Positions 36,247-48,100 of a DNA stretch of 64,000 nucleotides are shown here, in pieces. This stretch comes from Ligula intestinalis. Lineage: Eukaryota; Platyhelminthes; Cestoda; Diphyllobothriidea; Diphyllobothriidae. Position 1 is the stretch's first letter; each line of letters begins with the position of its first letter. Location of the stretch: the NCBI GenBank assembly GCA_036362985.1, contig JAYGXS010000003.1, positions 72,070,486 through 72,134,485 of the forward strand, in the 5' to 3' direction. The position numbers and the translations under genes are program-made. Under the pieces are notes generated by a model. It saw only the letters and a program-made list of their open reading frames with translations. It did not search any database and was not told the origin of the DNA.

Positions 36247-36600
36247 TATTAAGTTGGTTTGGCAGATTTGCTTAATTTGAGTTGACCCAAGTGTGAAAAA
36301 CTCTAGGCGTTTGGCGGGATTTGAACCCGCGCATCAGAGAAAGCCTTTGCCGGAGGCTAATGCTCTACCGCTAAGCTACAAACGCCCGCTTCACGCAATG
36401 AGTTTTATCACACTTGGATCGATATTACCCGCTCAACTTTTCGCTCATATGGAATCCACCAATACGGGAGAAAGTTGACTACCCAAGCAGGATTTCCTAA
36501 GCAATCATCTAGAATCCACCAGAATGACTGCTAGGCTGACTTAATTATTAAGTTGGTTTGGCAGATTTGCTTAATTTGAGTTGGGTCAACTCAAATTAAG
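36247..36600 (-). repeat. tRNA-derived repeat family 1, copy D with head-to-tail and head-to-head junctions
   Basis: The best copy, with copy E. The tRNA-like core at 36307-36385 (minus strand) has a perfect 7-bp acceptor (GCGTTTG/CAAACGC), D stem GCTT/GAGC, T stem GCGGG/CCCGC, A box TAGCTTAGCGG and B box GGTTCAAATCC. The anticodon arm is AGCCT/AGGCT, but the loop has C at position 33 and the variable region is long, so it is not a normal tRNA. The unit start (AATTATTAAGTTGGTTTGGC at 36244) recurs at 36543, a 299-bp period. This second start is then met by an inverted piece, giving a perfect 14-bp inverted repeat at 36570-36600. Confidence 0.85.
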
Positions 36601-39600
36601 TTTTATACTTAACAAACTATTTAAATTTATCGTTCTAATTTATAGCTATTTTTGATGTCTACGCATGCTGGGAATTATCGAGAAAATTTTATTTTTCGTA
36701 TCAAACACTTAGAACTTCTTATAGATCTTTAGGTACTTAATATGCCAAATGCTGCTCATTATTATTTATAAGTTTTCGTAAATGCATTCCCGCTGGTATG
36801 AGACGAATAAGCAAACATTTACAAATCTAGGAAAGTTGCTTGCAGCACTCACAGAACTGTATAACTGCTCGCAGTACAAAGTCAGCTGGAACGTGTATGT
36901 TTGTGCGGGCCTGTGCGGAGAGGATTAGAGGCAACCCTGTCCTGTGCTTTTCTGTCTCAACCAATCAGGAAAAGGTGCACAGTGATTGACGTCAGGCTCG
37001 CTAGGCCAAACGGATCGACCCGACTGAGAGACAGGCAAGAAGACCATACAGGCGGCTCCCGCAGTCAGCCAGCAAGAGCCTGTCACAGACCGGCTGCAGA
37101 GGTGGGATAATCATGAGGCTAAGAAAAAGTGTCACCGCAGTTGGGCTGCTACAGATTTTTCGCTCTTAGAGGAAGCCTCGGAATTTCAGGATTTTTGTGG
37201 GCCTTACTTTTGGCTTCAAACCAGGTGCCAGGAACTATAGTGGTAGAAACATGGTTTAAGATTTGCATTGTGCTCTCTTTTTTATCTTGAAAGGAAGAAG
37301 CGATGAGTTCTAGTCTCAAAAGAATAAAATAAAGAGGGAGGGAGAGAGAGAGGGAGAGAAAGCAAAAGGAAACCGCGTTATTTCGAGAATATCTTTCAAA
37401 CTTTTCTGACAAATGGCTCCATTCACTGTAACTAGAAGATTAACTTAGAGGTGATGCGAAAGTTACTAGGTAACATAACCCTGCACGCCTATTATGGGGG
37501 TGGTTTCTGCAGCCCCTATGCGTCTGGAGAACATAAAGTGAGCATGTCCCTGAGGAGCTTCTCATCGGTTTACTGTAGCCATTTACAAATGCAGGCTTGA
37601 GTCTGGTCGTAGTATTCGACTAGGGCTCCCACAGGGACATTTGTTTTGTGGAATCTCATGAACTCAAGCGGCTGGAGAGAAGTAGGCCGACCACATGAAA
37701 TGACGCCATGATGATGAAAAATTGACAAGCCAATGTTCCCCTCTGATGTCACGGTGACTCCCTTATTTCATCCGAAAGCAACTTGAAATTTCCGACAGAA
37801 GTTTCTGAATTCTTTATGAGCCGTCAACATTGGTGGAATAACCAGTTAGAAATCCTTAATTTGCATAAGTCAATTAAAGACCGCAGGTTTTTTTAATTTT
37901 CTACTTGGCTTGTTTAAGGAAGTCAACCGTACTCGCTGGTGTGAAGTTCAGGCCTTTGAGGTAGTTCAATACTTTAAGAGATTATGAGTTCTAAAGTCTC
38001 CGCTGCTGCAAATTAAGAGGTTTTAGGTGGATACACCCTTTACCATTAGCATCCACTTTTAGATTTCTAAATTGCGATGAACCGGCCTGCCATTCTCTCA
38101 GCAAAAAGGACGGCAATAGTTTTGGTCGAAACTGCTGTCGACAGTTTGCTGGGGCTGATGGATGATTCTATGGCTCCAGATTTCGCTATAAAGCTTATCT
38201 TTGTTGATTTCCAGTTTCATAGATAGAACGATGAAAGCACAATGCAATTTTTCCTTGTTCCGTCCCATTTCAATGTGTTTAAGGCGTATCCTCGACAAAC
38301 ATCACTCGAAAAAGTGAGTCATGCGACAGAATATGCTAGTGACATTGCTGATATCTACGCCATCTGTTTCAGCATGAGATTGCCAACAGGCTTCTTGTCA
38401 TAGTAAATGGTTTAGCCCGAAAGAGGAGGCCTTAAAAAGGGGAAAAAAGACAACAAATTACCATTTATGCGTGTGTTCCAGTAGAGATAGAGGAGGTGGC
38501 TTTGTGGGACTGACAGTGTTCCATAAAAACACACCGAATGCCTATTATGGGAATTTCTCGGTATTGTTTCCCTTCCCAGCAGATGCAAACTCCTGCATAC
38601 GTTCCGTTTGCAGGAGTTAGGCTAAAATACCGGGAAGAGAACTTCAATCTGTCAAAAAGAACCAAAAAGCCTTCATCCAGACCACTCCGCTCACGAGCCT
38701 TTGTGGAAAAACCCTTATCCTACCCCCTGCTCCCCTTAAGGCTGACGATGCTTCGACTGCAGTTAAGGCGAGGCTCTGTTGTGCTATTGTGTCCCTACAA
38801 CAGACTAGATAGAAAATGCCCTAGGCAAACACGAGAGCTAGCTCAGGGCATGGCACGTGGTATTCGGACTGCGCCCCCAAAAAAACTGACTTCGGTGTCA
38901 CGCCTGGGCGCATTTTCAAACCGTGTAGTGGTCCGCAAGCGCCACTTTTGAACCCCTGATCAGCTGTGTTATAACAATGGTGTCACCGTCTTATTACGCC
39001 CTTTGGAATCCCCAAGGAGGAACATAATTAGAAGGGCATAGCTTTGGAATCCATCCGGAGGACGGTTTATTGTGTAGGAAACCCAGAGTTGCTTTCTCGG
39101 CTGGTAGTTGCCGCTGGTTGATCTACAGCGCGCTGAAGGTCACCCTTGAGGCTAAGCCCCGGCAGTGGGGCGTGGATTTGCGGTGTTCTTGCAGTCCGTG
39201 CTGCAACTCACTGTCTGAAATTTGACAGTGGCTTATAATTAATTGTCAAGCACGTTCCTTGTGCCCTGACTGGACGCATTGGGATAAGGTCACGCGAGCA
39301 GTTGGCCCTTGAGGGACTGCGACCAGTTGACACATGCGTAAGCTCAGGACTGAGGGTCTGGCTGCACTTTCTCTCCTCCTCTCTGAATGTGGACTCCATA
39401 GCATTTCCACGTGGTTGGGAACCCATCTGGCAACTTTTTGTTTTATACAAAAACCTAGCTCATTGCGCACAGACTGGGGGGCTGTGTGTATGTCACGCGC
39501 AGACGAGCTGTTTAACCTGCACCTGGTCTCGTCTGTGGTCTTGTTGACTCCGTTTTGACACCAGGCCCACGTGGGAGAAGAGATTGCGGTAGGTGCTGTA

Positions 39601-40834
39601 GAAGTCTGCCTTCAATGTGGACCAATTCACCTACAGGCCACCATCGCGGTGCCCACCCCGTTGTCGGACACACGGTGTGCGTCATCGTTAGGGAGGATGA
39701 GTGAACTGCCACCTTGGGCTACCGAAGGAATCAACAAGGTGGCCAGTTTCACGTTATACCGTTATGCGGAAGCCATACTAACTGGGAAAGCTGAAAATTG
39801 CTGCTAGTTAAAACCACTTTTATTTGTATTTCTGAATTCACACATTCCTCTCTAGACAGATATACGGCTTGTTGGCGGAGGTATTTGGCCGCCCGATCAG
39901 TTGAATAAATGAGAGAACGTACGTCAAAATCGTAAGAGATCCCTCTTAGTTCTCACTTACAGAGCTCCTTCTAGGCAGCTAACCTTCCTTTGGCCCCAAA
40001 GGTAGCCTTCATGGTCGTCAGCAGCGGAGTCAGGTTCTGCCCGGTAAGAGGGTTAGACTAGGCTTGTACAAACAACTACACCACTTCGGCAATAGGATCT
40101 TAACGCGTCACTTTTCTCGCTTCTGGCTAAACCGATATTCTCCTATCTGGTTTCGTTTTGGAATACGTTTATTCCGTGGTCTCTGCCAGATAAAACAAGG
40201 CTCCTCTGCCCTACGGCCGACCGACCGACCGACCTAGCTTTCTTTACATTGACTGAGCAAAGTTTACTTCCGTGCATTTCCATAAGTAGCTAGTTGCGCT
40301 GGTGAGTCACTCTGCTCTCGGACACTTGCACAGGCCTTGTCGCGTGTGTGCGTGCGTGCGTACGTACGTACGTATAGGCCGGTCTGTTTCAACGATCACG
40401 TCTTCTTTTGCTGAACTGCTGCCTGGAACTCGCCTGTTAGCTCCTACTGGCACTTAATCTTTTGCTATTCTGCAGAGAAGGCGTCCGAATTCGGCTTTCT
40501 CGGCTGAACTGCATCTCAATTTGCGCATTATGACTCCTCGCAAGCGCTGTTTCTATAGTCTCACAACCGCAAACCGAGTACCTTGCCGAGTACTCACTGT
40601 GTCGTGTTCGAGGGTAATAGTCTACCCTTCGACTTCTGTTCGCCTCGTTCTGATGACTTGAGATCGCCCAAAAAAGCGACAGTCTCTGATGCAGAGAGAA
40701 AGTTATATTTTGAAGGTAATATTTTAAATGCTTAGCAAAAAATGGCTGCATTCACAGAGAGCGGATATGAGGTAAGGGGTCATGGTAAAAGGTCAAAGGT
40801 AAAAGATCACAGAATATTCAAATTTAAAGGTTTG
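36601..40834. other. No gene recognised; small structures only
   Basis: A 10-bp perfect hairpin (AACTCCTGCA / TGCAGGAGTT) lies at 38588-38618. A block at 38790-38872 is shared with 27.0 kb. A GA-rich run lies near 37338-37362 and a CCGA repeat near 40223-40236. A GTGC/GTAC run lies at 40344-40372. The 137-codon frame at 38538-38951 matches no family. Confidence 0.35.
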
Positions 40835-41640
40835 CATGAGATCCACATCTGCTATGGAGACAGACTGGCTTTCAACTTCTCAATTTCCGTTTCTTCATAC
40901 GCGAGGTAACATGCTAGGAATGGGAGTACAGAGTGCTGATATGCCGATTTACGGCAATATGTATGACGGAAGTTTCGGCGCATAGTACGGGAAGACTTCG
41001 CAGCGACCTCCCTAAGGATACGATCAGCAAATTGCTTGACCGTTTTAGAGTGTCGCTATATTATAATATCAGCTAAAAAGGCATAGGAAACACCGGCAGC
41101 TGAAGAGAGCATTAGGAGGATACGTTTACTAATGGCCAGGTCTTTTTTAAATAAAACTGAAAAATAAATAGAGAGCAGTAAAGAATGAGGGGGAGAATGT
41201 AGGCATCTATAGATCGTCAGATTAGGGCTTGCGGTGTGCGATATGAACGCAAGCGGTGGATATAAGATACAAAATTGCGGACTTTAGTAAAAAGGCCTTC
41301 TATATGAAGAGTGAAGGAGAGGTTAGATGCCAGAGTAACCCCAAGGTACCAGAAAGCGGATACCTCGTTGGGCAGAATGTCAATGGATTCAGGACTAGGA
41401 GAGGGTCGCAGTTGAATAATACACCGAACTGTCTTCTGGTCTTTAAGTGGAAGGCCAGTTGCTGAAGACCATTCTGAGACGTGGCCCAGGCCGTCCTTCA
41501 GTACTGCAAATGGTCCTTGCCTATTAATACGATCAATTATGTGTCCAATTAAGTGCCGACCTAGAAGTACGAAGCTTGATAGGTAAATAGAGTGGAAGCT
41601 CAGTCTTGGTCCTAGATGTGGGCGCATGGTAAAGGGGTAG
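40835..41640 (-). pseudogene. Non-LTR retrotransposon (LINE) RT C-terminal remnant
   Basis: This is the end of a LINE reverse transcriptase. From about 41540 downward it reads LKDGLGHVSEWSSATGLPLK, then FWYLGVTLASNLSFTLHI and RLRSYRTPQALI. These fit the jockey/CR1-type pattern of W....GL.L...K, then YLGV.L...LSF..H. and a final RLR box. The original frame stops near 41216. A second frame then carries DLAISKRILLMLSSAAGVSY, VKQFADRILREVAAKSSRTM, FRHTYCRKSAYQHSVLPFLA, so a frameshift separates the RT thumb from the C-terminal tail. The catalytic YADD box is missing at the N-terminal side. Clade assignment is tentative. Confidence 0.7.
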
Positions 41641-43546
41641 ATGAGGGGAGTTTGTTGTCACAGCGTGGCATTTCATGCTCATGAAAGCCTGTGAGAGGAC
41701 AGGATAGCAGTTAGTCCTAGGAAAAGCAAGGAGGCAAGACGGGGACTGAGTTTATTGACCATTATCACGGCAATGCGAGGTTGATCACATGATCCAGCTG
41801 CATACAGGGTTCTGATTTTTTCTCTGTATTTCAGCGGCCTCCGCAAATCGTAGGAGACATCCGGTCGTCGCCCAAATTACGAGGTTAAATGCAGTCTTTC
41901 CGTCGACTGTATGACCCGTGTTCACCAGGTGCTTCCTGATTGAACTCGTAACCCTAACCTCAAGCTAAACTATAAACTTACTCTTAACCTTAGTCATACA
42001 GTTTACCCGAACCAAAACCCTTCGTATACTCCTGGCCCTAAATCCAACCCTCTCCTTAATTATTATTTTGCCGGAATTCGGTGCAAACTCACGTGTATTG
42101 TGGGCAGTTACCCTTCCCGTGCCTTGTTTAGACGGCCACACATGTCATCCCTACCTGGCGAATGAAAACTAAGTCAGTAGACCTCTAGCCCGCAGGCATC
42201 TCCTACTTCTATGTCATTTAGAAAGTTGCCGGTTTAGGTGTTATACTTCGAATAGGTTGGCACTGTCTTGCCTGCCAGTTTTTCACAGTTCTTCCGTGTT
42301 GGGCCCCCTTTTTTACAAGCTGCTCACTTATTCATGGTGAGTTCGAGGTGTGCTTTCTTATCACGCCACCCCGCCCATAGGTTTGCGACCTGTAGATACC
42401 TGCCGCATTAAAAGCAAACATCAGTAAGGATGGTTTATATGGTCCCCTAAATTGTACGTGAAAACAGGATCGCCCAGCCCAAGTAATCAGGTTGTATAAT
42501 TCCAGGAAGGGTGACTGTTTCCCTATTACAACCGTAACATTAGACCTAGAATACACATAAACAGTAACCCTAGTCTTAACCCCAAACCCGCAGTTAGCAT
42601 TTATTCTGGCCTTTACTGCTATTTATCTTAATGCCAACCTTAATATTTGACCCAACCTTTTTTCTCGACGTAAGCTAAAAGACACCCCTATTGAAGGCAA
42701 TTCCTGTGTTCATGTCCTGCCTAGGAGGCCATATAAGTCATCCCTGCCCAAATATCGTCAGCGTAAAGCTTGTTCTCCGCAATAGTGTTTCTTACCTCCT
42801 TCCAGTCGACGCCGTCGTGGCACTGAACAACGCTCGGGCACTCGCTTTAGTACATTCTGTACGTGTCTGCTCATTCATCGGTTCAGACCTGCTAGCTGCA
42901 AAGTCAGTCCGACCGGTCGTGGCCTCCGTTTGATCACGGCTCCCGCAGAGAATGCGCCTGAAGGACAGCACTTTAGTTCTGACTTACCACCCTAACAGTC
43001 ACACGCCTGTCTAGGGTGTTGCGTTTTTTTCTGTCATCCTGACTGCAGAGCACATTTTTGGCTGAAAATGTTGCAATCTCTGCCTCAAAATGAAACCCTC
43101 CTTCGGCTATGGCGAGCGGTAAAGCAGTCGTAGCATCTTCTTCACATCGACAATTTTCGTCTCCTTCTGCAGACACGCACGTGCTATCCGCAATGCCTTC
43201 AAGCCCATCATAATATTCATCGCCAATCAAGCACAGTTAGCTAAAATGTCACAGAAAAAAATTAAAAGGACCCATTCTAGAGGACGTTGCTTAGGCAGGT
43301 GTTGGGTATCAAAAAGCCTTACCGAATCAGAATTCACTGTGCCTGCAGTGAAACCTGTGACAATTTGTAGACAGTTAGCATCTATAGGGCTAAAGCATAG
43401 ATGAGCCGCGGGATAGATGGGGGGTGTTGTGTGCTCAGACAAGCATACGTGCCATCCGTGTGGAATAGTGGCAGACACCACCGAAGGGCTGTAGCAGCTG
43501 CTCCAACGCTTCCCTTAGCTGGCGTCCCGGTCCCACTAGGTTTGAC
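41641..43546. other. No gene recognised; diverged CTAACC-rich repeat pair
   Basis: Apart from the repeat pair annotated at 41880-42770, no gene or known element was seen up to the MITE at 43547. Confidence 0.4.
41880..42770 (+). repeat. Two diverged copies of a CTAACC-rich repeat
   Basis: 41880-42170 and 42470-42770 share a layout. Each has an initial block (AATTACGAGGTT / AAGTAATCAGGTT), then a stretch dense in CCCTAACC, CTTAACC and ACCCAAACC-like words, then a closing block (CCACACATGTCATCCCTACC / CATATAAGTCATCCCTGCCC). A third, partial CTAACC stretch lies at 4352-4402. The telomere-like words are too degenerate for a real telomere. Confidence 0.5.
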
Positions 43547-44122
43547 GGCAACAGTAGCCTTTGTAGGCCTACTCATTAATCCCTATTCCCTGCGTGTTTT
43601 CCTACGAAAACGGTGGTTATCGGGTTTTATGGGTGGTGAATTAGAACAGGCAGTTGAATATACTTTAATAAATGCTGAATGCATTCTTATTTTACTCTAT
43701 TTAGAAGTGTTGTTGATTTATATCTGTACATTTTCCTAATCTGTATTATCGTTTACCTTATTGCGGATAAACCCGATTATCAAATTGCAGGTTTCTTTAA
43801 TTTCCCGAAAAATTGAAATGGTGGTTAGGAGGTCGTCTACTTTAACCTACCCGAGGTCCAACTTACCGTTCTGGAGTTCGATTAGTATAGTCCGGGGCGC
43901 GAAGCGCCGCGCACACCTTCAATTTACATGCAGAACAACTTACTCCCGGCGGCCGAGGGAAGCAACGTTGACTTCGTTTTCTTCACTTTACATTGCTTCT
44001 AAAAATTTCCTTATCTGCCTATCCTATTTTGCCCGCCCCCAAAACTCTGTAACCCCCGTTTTAACAGGACAAAATACTGGGACTAGGGGTATGTGAGTGG
44101 AACTATATAAGCTACGTTTGCC
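43547..44122 (-). mobile_element. MITE family, copy 3
   Basis: A 576-bp copy in the inverse orientation to copies 1 and 2. The ends are GGCAACAGTAGCCTTTGTAG and, inverted, GGCAAACGTAGCTTATATAG, with about 37-bp terminal inverted repeats. The perfect 8-bp target duplication GGTTTGAC lies at 43539-43546 and 44123-44130. The interior holds a small palindrome (GGCGCGAAGCGCC). The 112-codon and 111-codon frames over it are repeat-derived, not genes. Confidence 0.92.
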
Positions 44123-44739
44123 GGTTTGACCTAGCAGTTGCTTCAGTGTTCTCTTTCTGGCTAACCGAGAGCAGCTGCTCCCACAGTCTCCCTTTCATCC
44201 TAACTACCGAGAAAATCCCGCTGTCACCCCCCGGCCTTGACCTCAGCTTATTCTGTCAAGTGTGCAGTCAACGCGCATCAACCAGCTTGCCTCGTCACCC
44301 ATAGTTTCTCTTGTTTATGGCCCCCTGACCGTTCCTTTTGACCTGACCAATCATACATCCAAAAATCACCCCGGTGTGCTGACGCAAAACATGAAAAATT
44401 CGTACAGAGCACTTCGCTGCCCACACGCTCCCAGATGGTCGAATTTTTCACACACCGGCCAACAGTTAATCCACTGCAGCCTGCCGTGTGTACGCAATAA
44501 ATCCCTCCCAACATCTGATTGCCTTCTTCCAACAGACGGAACATTCTTAGTATTTGTGGTCATAGTAGATCGCTCATCCTTGACCGCTTAAGGGTTACGA
44601 TCAACTCGAATGGTAGGTTAGTAGAATATTGCAGGCCAGTGGTCCAGCTCAAGCTGGCGGGGGATTAACATTGTAGAGACAAAACGATCCCCAGGAGTCA
44701 GCAGACTTCTTGTATAGGTAAACGAGGGCCAGCACTGGT
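44123..44739. other. No gene recognised
   Basis: Overlapping open frames of 65-109 codons on both strands at 44262-44591; none shows a known domain. Confidence 0.35.
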
Positions 44740-45165
44740 GACCAAGGACAGTCTAGTCGCCTTTCGGTTAAATGTATTTCGAGGGTTGAGCTAGTCCGCA
44801 CTTGCTGTGACAAAATCACAAGGATTTCCCAGGCCATGCAGGAAAGACGACTGAGATGGTTTAGACACGTTCTTCGTCGCCAACCTCAAGAGCTCAGTGC
44901 TACTGCCCTCGACTTGAAACCGTTGCCTAATTGGAAACTTCGAAGAGGGGGTCAACTCAAAACCTGGCTCGACTCAGTCCGCCAGGACATGGAAGTGATT
45001 CTCGGATCTTCGGTCTCCGGCGCTGGCGAAGAGAATGGGTCGAACTGTCCAGGTCTGCGGCCACGGATCGTCGCGCGTGCAGAAGCACCATACGGAACAT
45101 AATTTAGACCGGCTGAATCAGTCATGATCGCAGCCGTAACAAGTACAAGTAAGAAAGTACAATAG
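44740..45165 (+). pseudogene. LINE (RTE-like?) C-terminal end and 3' tail
   Basis: This is the extreme C-terminus of a LINE reverse transcriptase. It shows QERRLRWFRHVLRRQPQEL, then NWKLRRGGQLKTWLDSVRQD, then (after a frameshift near 45005) LRRWRREWVELSRSAATDRR up to a TAG near 45105. The 3' untranslated tail GAATCAGTCATGATCGCAGC, then CGTAACAAGTACAAGTAAG follows. The same coding block and tail occur at 60.7-61.5 and 62.3-62.9 kb, and the tail alone at 57.16 kb. A 5'-truncated, inactive insertion, as is usual for LINEs. The ACAAGTA-type tail fits an RTE-like clade, which is an inference. Confidence 0.8.
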
Positions 45166-48100
45166 GGTTGAGCTTTACCTCGCGTACAAGTAACTTAAAA
45201 GCGCAGCCTGCGGGGAGATACCCAGTCCATACTCCAGCCTAGAGGTCCAATCACCTGGGCTAGAATTGGATGTTCCTCAACACGTATGAGTGATTTTGAG
45301 GCACTCATCACTCCCACGGCAATAGCGTGCATTGGGGGAACGCGTCCACCCCCCCAACTATGGTAACGTCAACGGCCTATTCAGCTTGCGCCCAAAGCCA
45401 ATTAGCAATGCAAGTGTACAAAATTCACTTCAAAAGCTTTAAAATTAGGAGGAAAAAAACCACAATAAGACTGTCTCAGAGGAAATGCAAGTCAGTGTTT
45501 TTGGGAGCGGATCTCTGCAACACAACGGCAGCAGTTTGGGACAATGAGAGACTAGGGGGCGGTCTGAGAATGCGCTGGCCGGACTTATAAAGACACACAG
45601 GGGGGGGGAGGAGATGGTGATAAGAAGTTAAATCTGAACTGGCTGTGTGTGCGTGTATGATGAAAACAGTAATAATTACACACAGCATACAGACAAGGAA
45701 AATGGAAAAAACACGGCGAGGCGAGTTGTCCGACGCAAACCCCCCGGGAAGCCCATCAGGCCCGACTAGCAGCAGGATGAAAATTGTGCCGAGACACACG
45801 GGAACGTTTACACAAACAAGATGGCGACTAGGAGGAACAGGTGAAAGTGGGTGGGGGGGGGAGGGGAACGAATGCTTGCCTGTCCACAAAATGCAACAGA
45901 TGGGCGGCACAAACGGAAGGTGGTAACTCCCAACTATCACGGCCGTGTGGGAATTCGTCCTCCTCAGGCTCCACAAAGAGGGGAGGGACGACAACGGCAT
46001 GAAATGGCATTGCAGCTATCGCTAAGACAAACATACCTTCAGGCACTAAGCGCACTTGCAAAGTCAGGGAGAAATGCATATGACTAACAGGGTGGAGTGC
46101 ACGACAAGAGTTCACCGGGAAGCATTAAAGTAGACTGGGGAGTGAAGTAAAGTCAGTGAGTGGTGGTGGTGTTGATGTCTGTAGGAGCTAGAGAATATGT
46201 GTTTCAAAAAGAGGAGAAGAAGACGAAGAAGGAGAGGGTCAAGGAATGACGAAAGACAACGCGAAGCGATCAGTTGACGGGAGGAGATGGTAGGCTACAG
46301 AGACGGAAATGTTAATGGCGAGCCTCGGATGTGAGATGGAGGGGGGGGGAGCAGAGAGGGAAACTTGAATGAGAATGCAGAGGCTCTGCAGTGGACTGAG
46401 GGGCTGGAGTGGGCCCTTCAAGGAATGCGGTTCGAGTACGCAGAGGTTCACGTATACACCACGACGACGAGGGAGGAGGAGACGGGGGGTAGAGGGTAGG
46501 AATGGTCGCGCACCTGAGTGCATAGGTGATTGCAGTCGTGTTGGAGGGGGGGAGGCGGCGGCAAGTGATGTAGATGAGAAACAGAGAGCCTGAGTGCCGG
46601 TGTGAAGGGATAACGTGGCACGTAGTTAGTCAAGGCAATTTAACACTGGGTGGGCAGACAGGCAGACGCGTGCATGCGCACAGGCTTCTGTCTAGGAGAG
46701 ACGATTGTTTGAAACGCGCAGAGCTATAAGAACAGAAGAGAAAAAGAAACTTCAGTCACAAAATGACGCAGCGTCTCAAGCCTAACACGTCTGCGTTAAC
46801 AACGACAAGCTCTGCCATTATGACAGGCCTCCAGCGTCTTCACCAGAGAGCCGTTGTAGAAGAAAAACTAAGCTTTCATCTCCCGGTCCTTTTAGGCGGC
46901 TATCCACTACCGATTGCGGCCTCGGAACAACAACTTCCGGGGGTCACTCGATGTGCCTTGGTCCAACTACGCAGTGGCTACTCAATACTCCTTTGCCAGT
47001 ACCAACACCGGCCTGACTCGTTCACACCCCACAACTGACTCGACTACGGCGTCTCTCCGCGTGACTGTCAGTATCTTTTCACCTGCAGTTCCCGGGCAGG
47101 CACCTAAATTACTCCCGTGAGTTTTGGCTCAAGCCCATCGAAGTCTCGACTTTTCTGCGTCTTCCAACTATAAACCGTTTGGATTCCGGTGGGGACTCTT
47201 GATCTGACAAGGGCTACGACACACACACACACAATTACGACACGCTAGGCACCATGTGATTATGGCAGCCGAGCGGTCAAAACATCCGCTCAAGCAGCCT
47301 CTAAGGCATTCAATCACAATCGTCCACTCCAATCTCTTTACCAAGCTGGTACTGAAGGATTTTTGGATGACATACATTCATGCCTACGTCAGGCTAGTGG
47401 GCAGATGCGCGAGCGTCCCCAGAGCCAGCCACGCATCAGAGACTCTGACTAAAACTAAAGTCTCTGTATCGAATACATAACTTCTATCGATGTCTAGTTC
47501 CTTCGCGAAAGCGGAATTGAGCCTTGATTTTGTGATGCTCCGAGTATAAATACTAATTAGACACTACTGAGATCAAACTCCACTACACCAAGACATGCAA
47601 TGGTAATGCCACTAATTAGAAGACGAATTAGAGAAAAACGAGAAAAATAGTATACCAAATAAGACAAAAATAGTATCCGTAGAGTATGGATTGCTAACCG
47701 AAACCTCCTTGAAAGACCACTGTCAGCTAATTTCAGATCTAACTACAGACGTTCCGTCCAGCTTTAAATCAAACTAACATATAAGGCACGGGTGTACATG
47801 TCGTGACTTATCAGTCGGCAGTTTCGCATGGCCGGATGTCAGTGGCAAATAAAGGCTGAAATAGCCATTTAACTGGCTTTTGCCCCTACCAGCAACATAT
47901 TTACGTTAGTGACTGCTCATCGCTATCTAACCATCCGCGTGGGCTTTAAACTGGAACCCCAATGCAAACTTTGATAAACACCACTTTTCCGTAACAGAAC
48001 ATTCCTGGTCACCGTTGAAAAAAAAGGTCGATACGGAACTTGAGGGTGGAAGTGGATGAGATCGCAAGGAGTTTCTCCAGAGGACCCCTGTTCAATTACC

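Noticed and set aside
38538..38951. 137-codon plus-strand frame
   Set aside because: No known domain, and part of it lies in a block shared with 27.0 kb, so it is probably repeat-derived.
45476..46000. 174-codon minus-strand frame with hydrophobic stretch
   Set aside because: Low-complexity, purine-rich source sequence on the other strand; overlapping frames are also open; no known domain.
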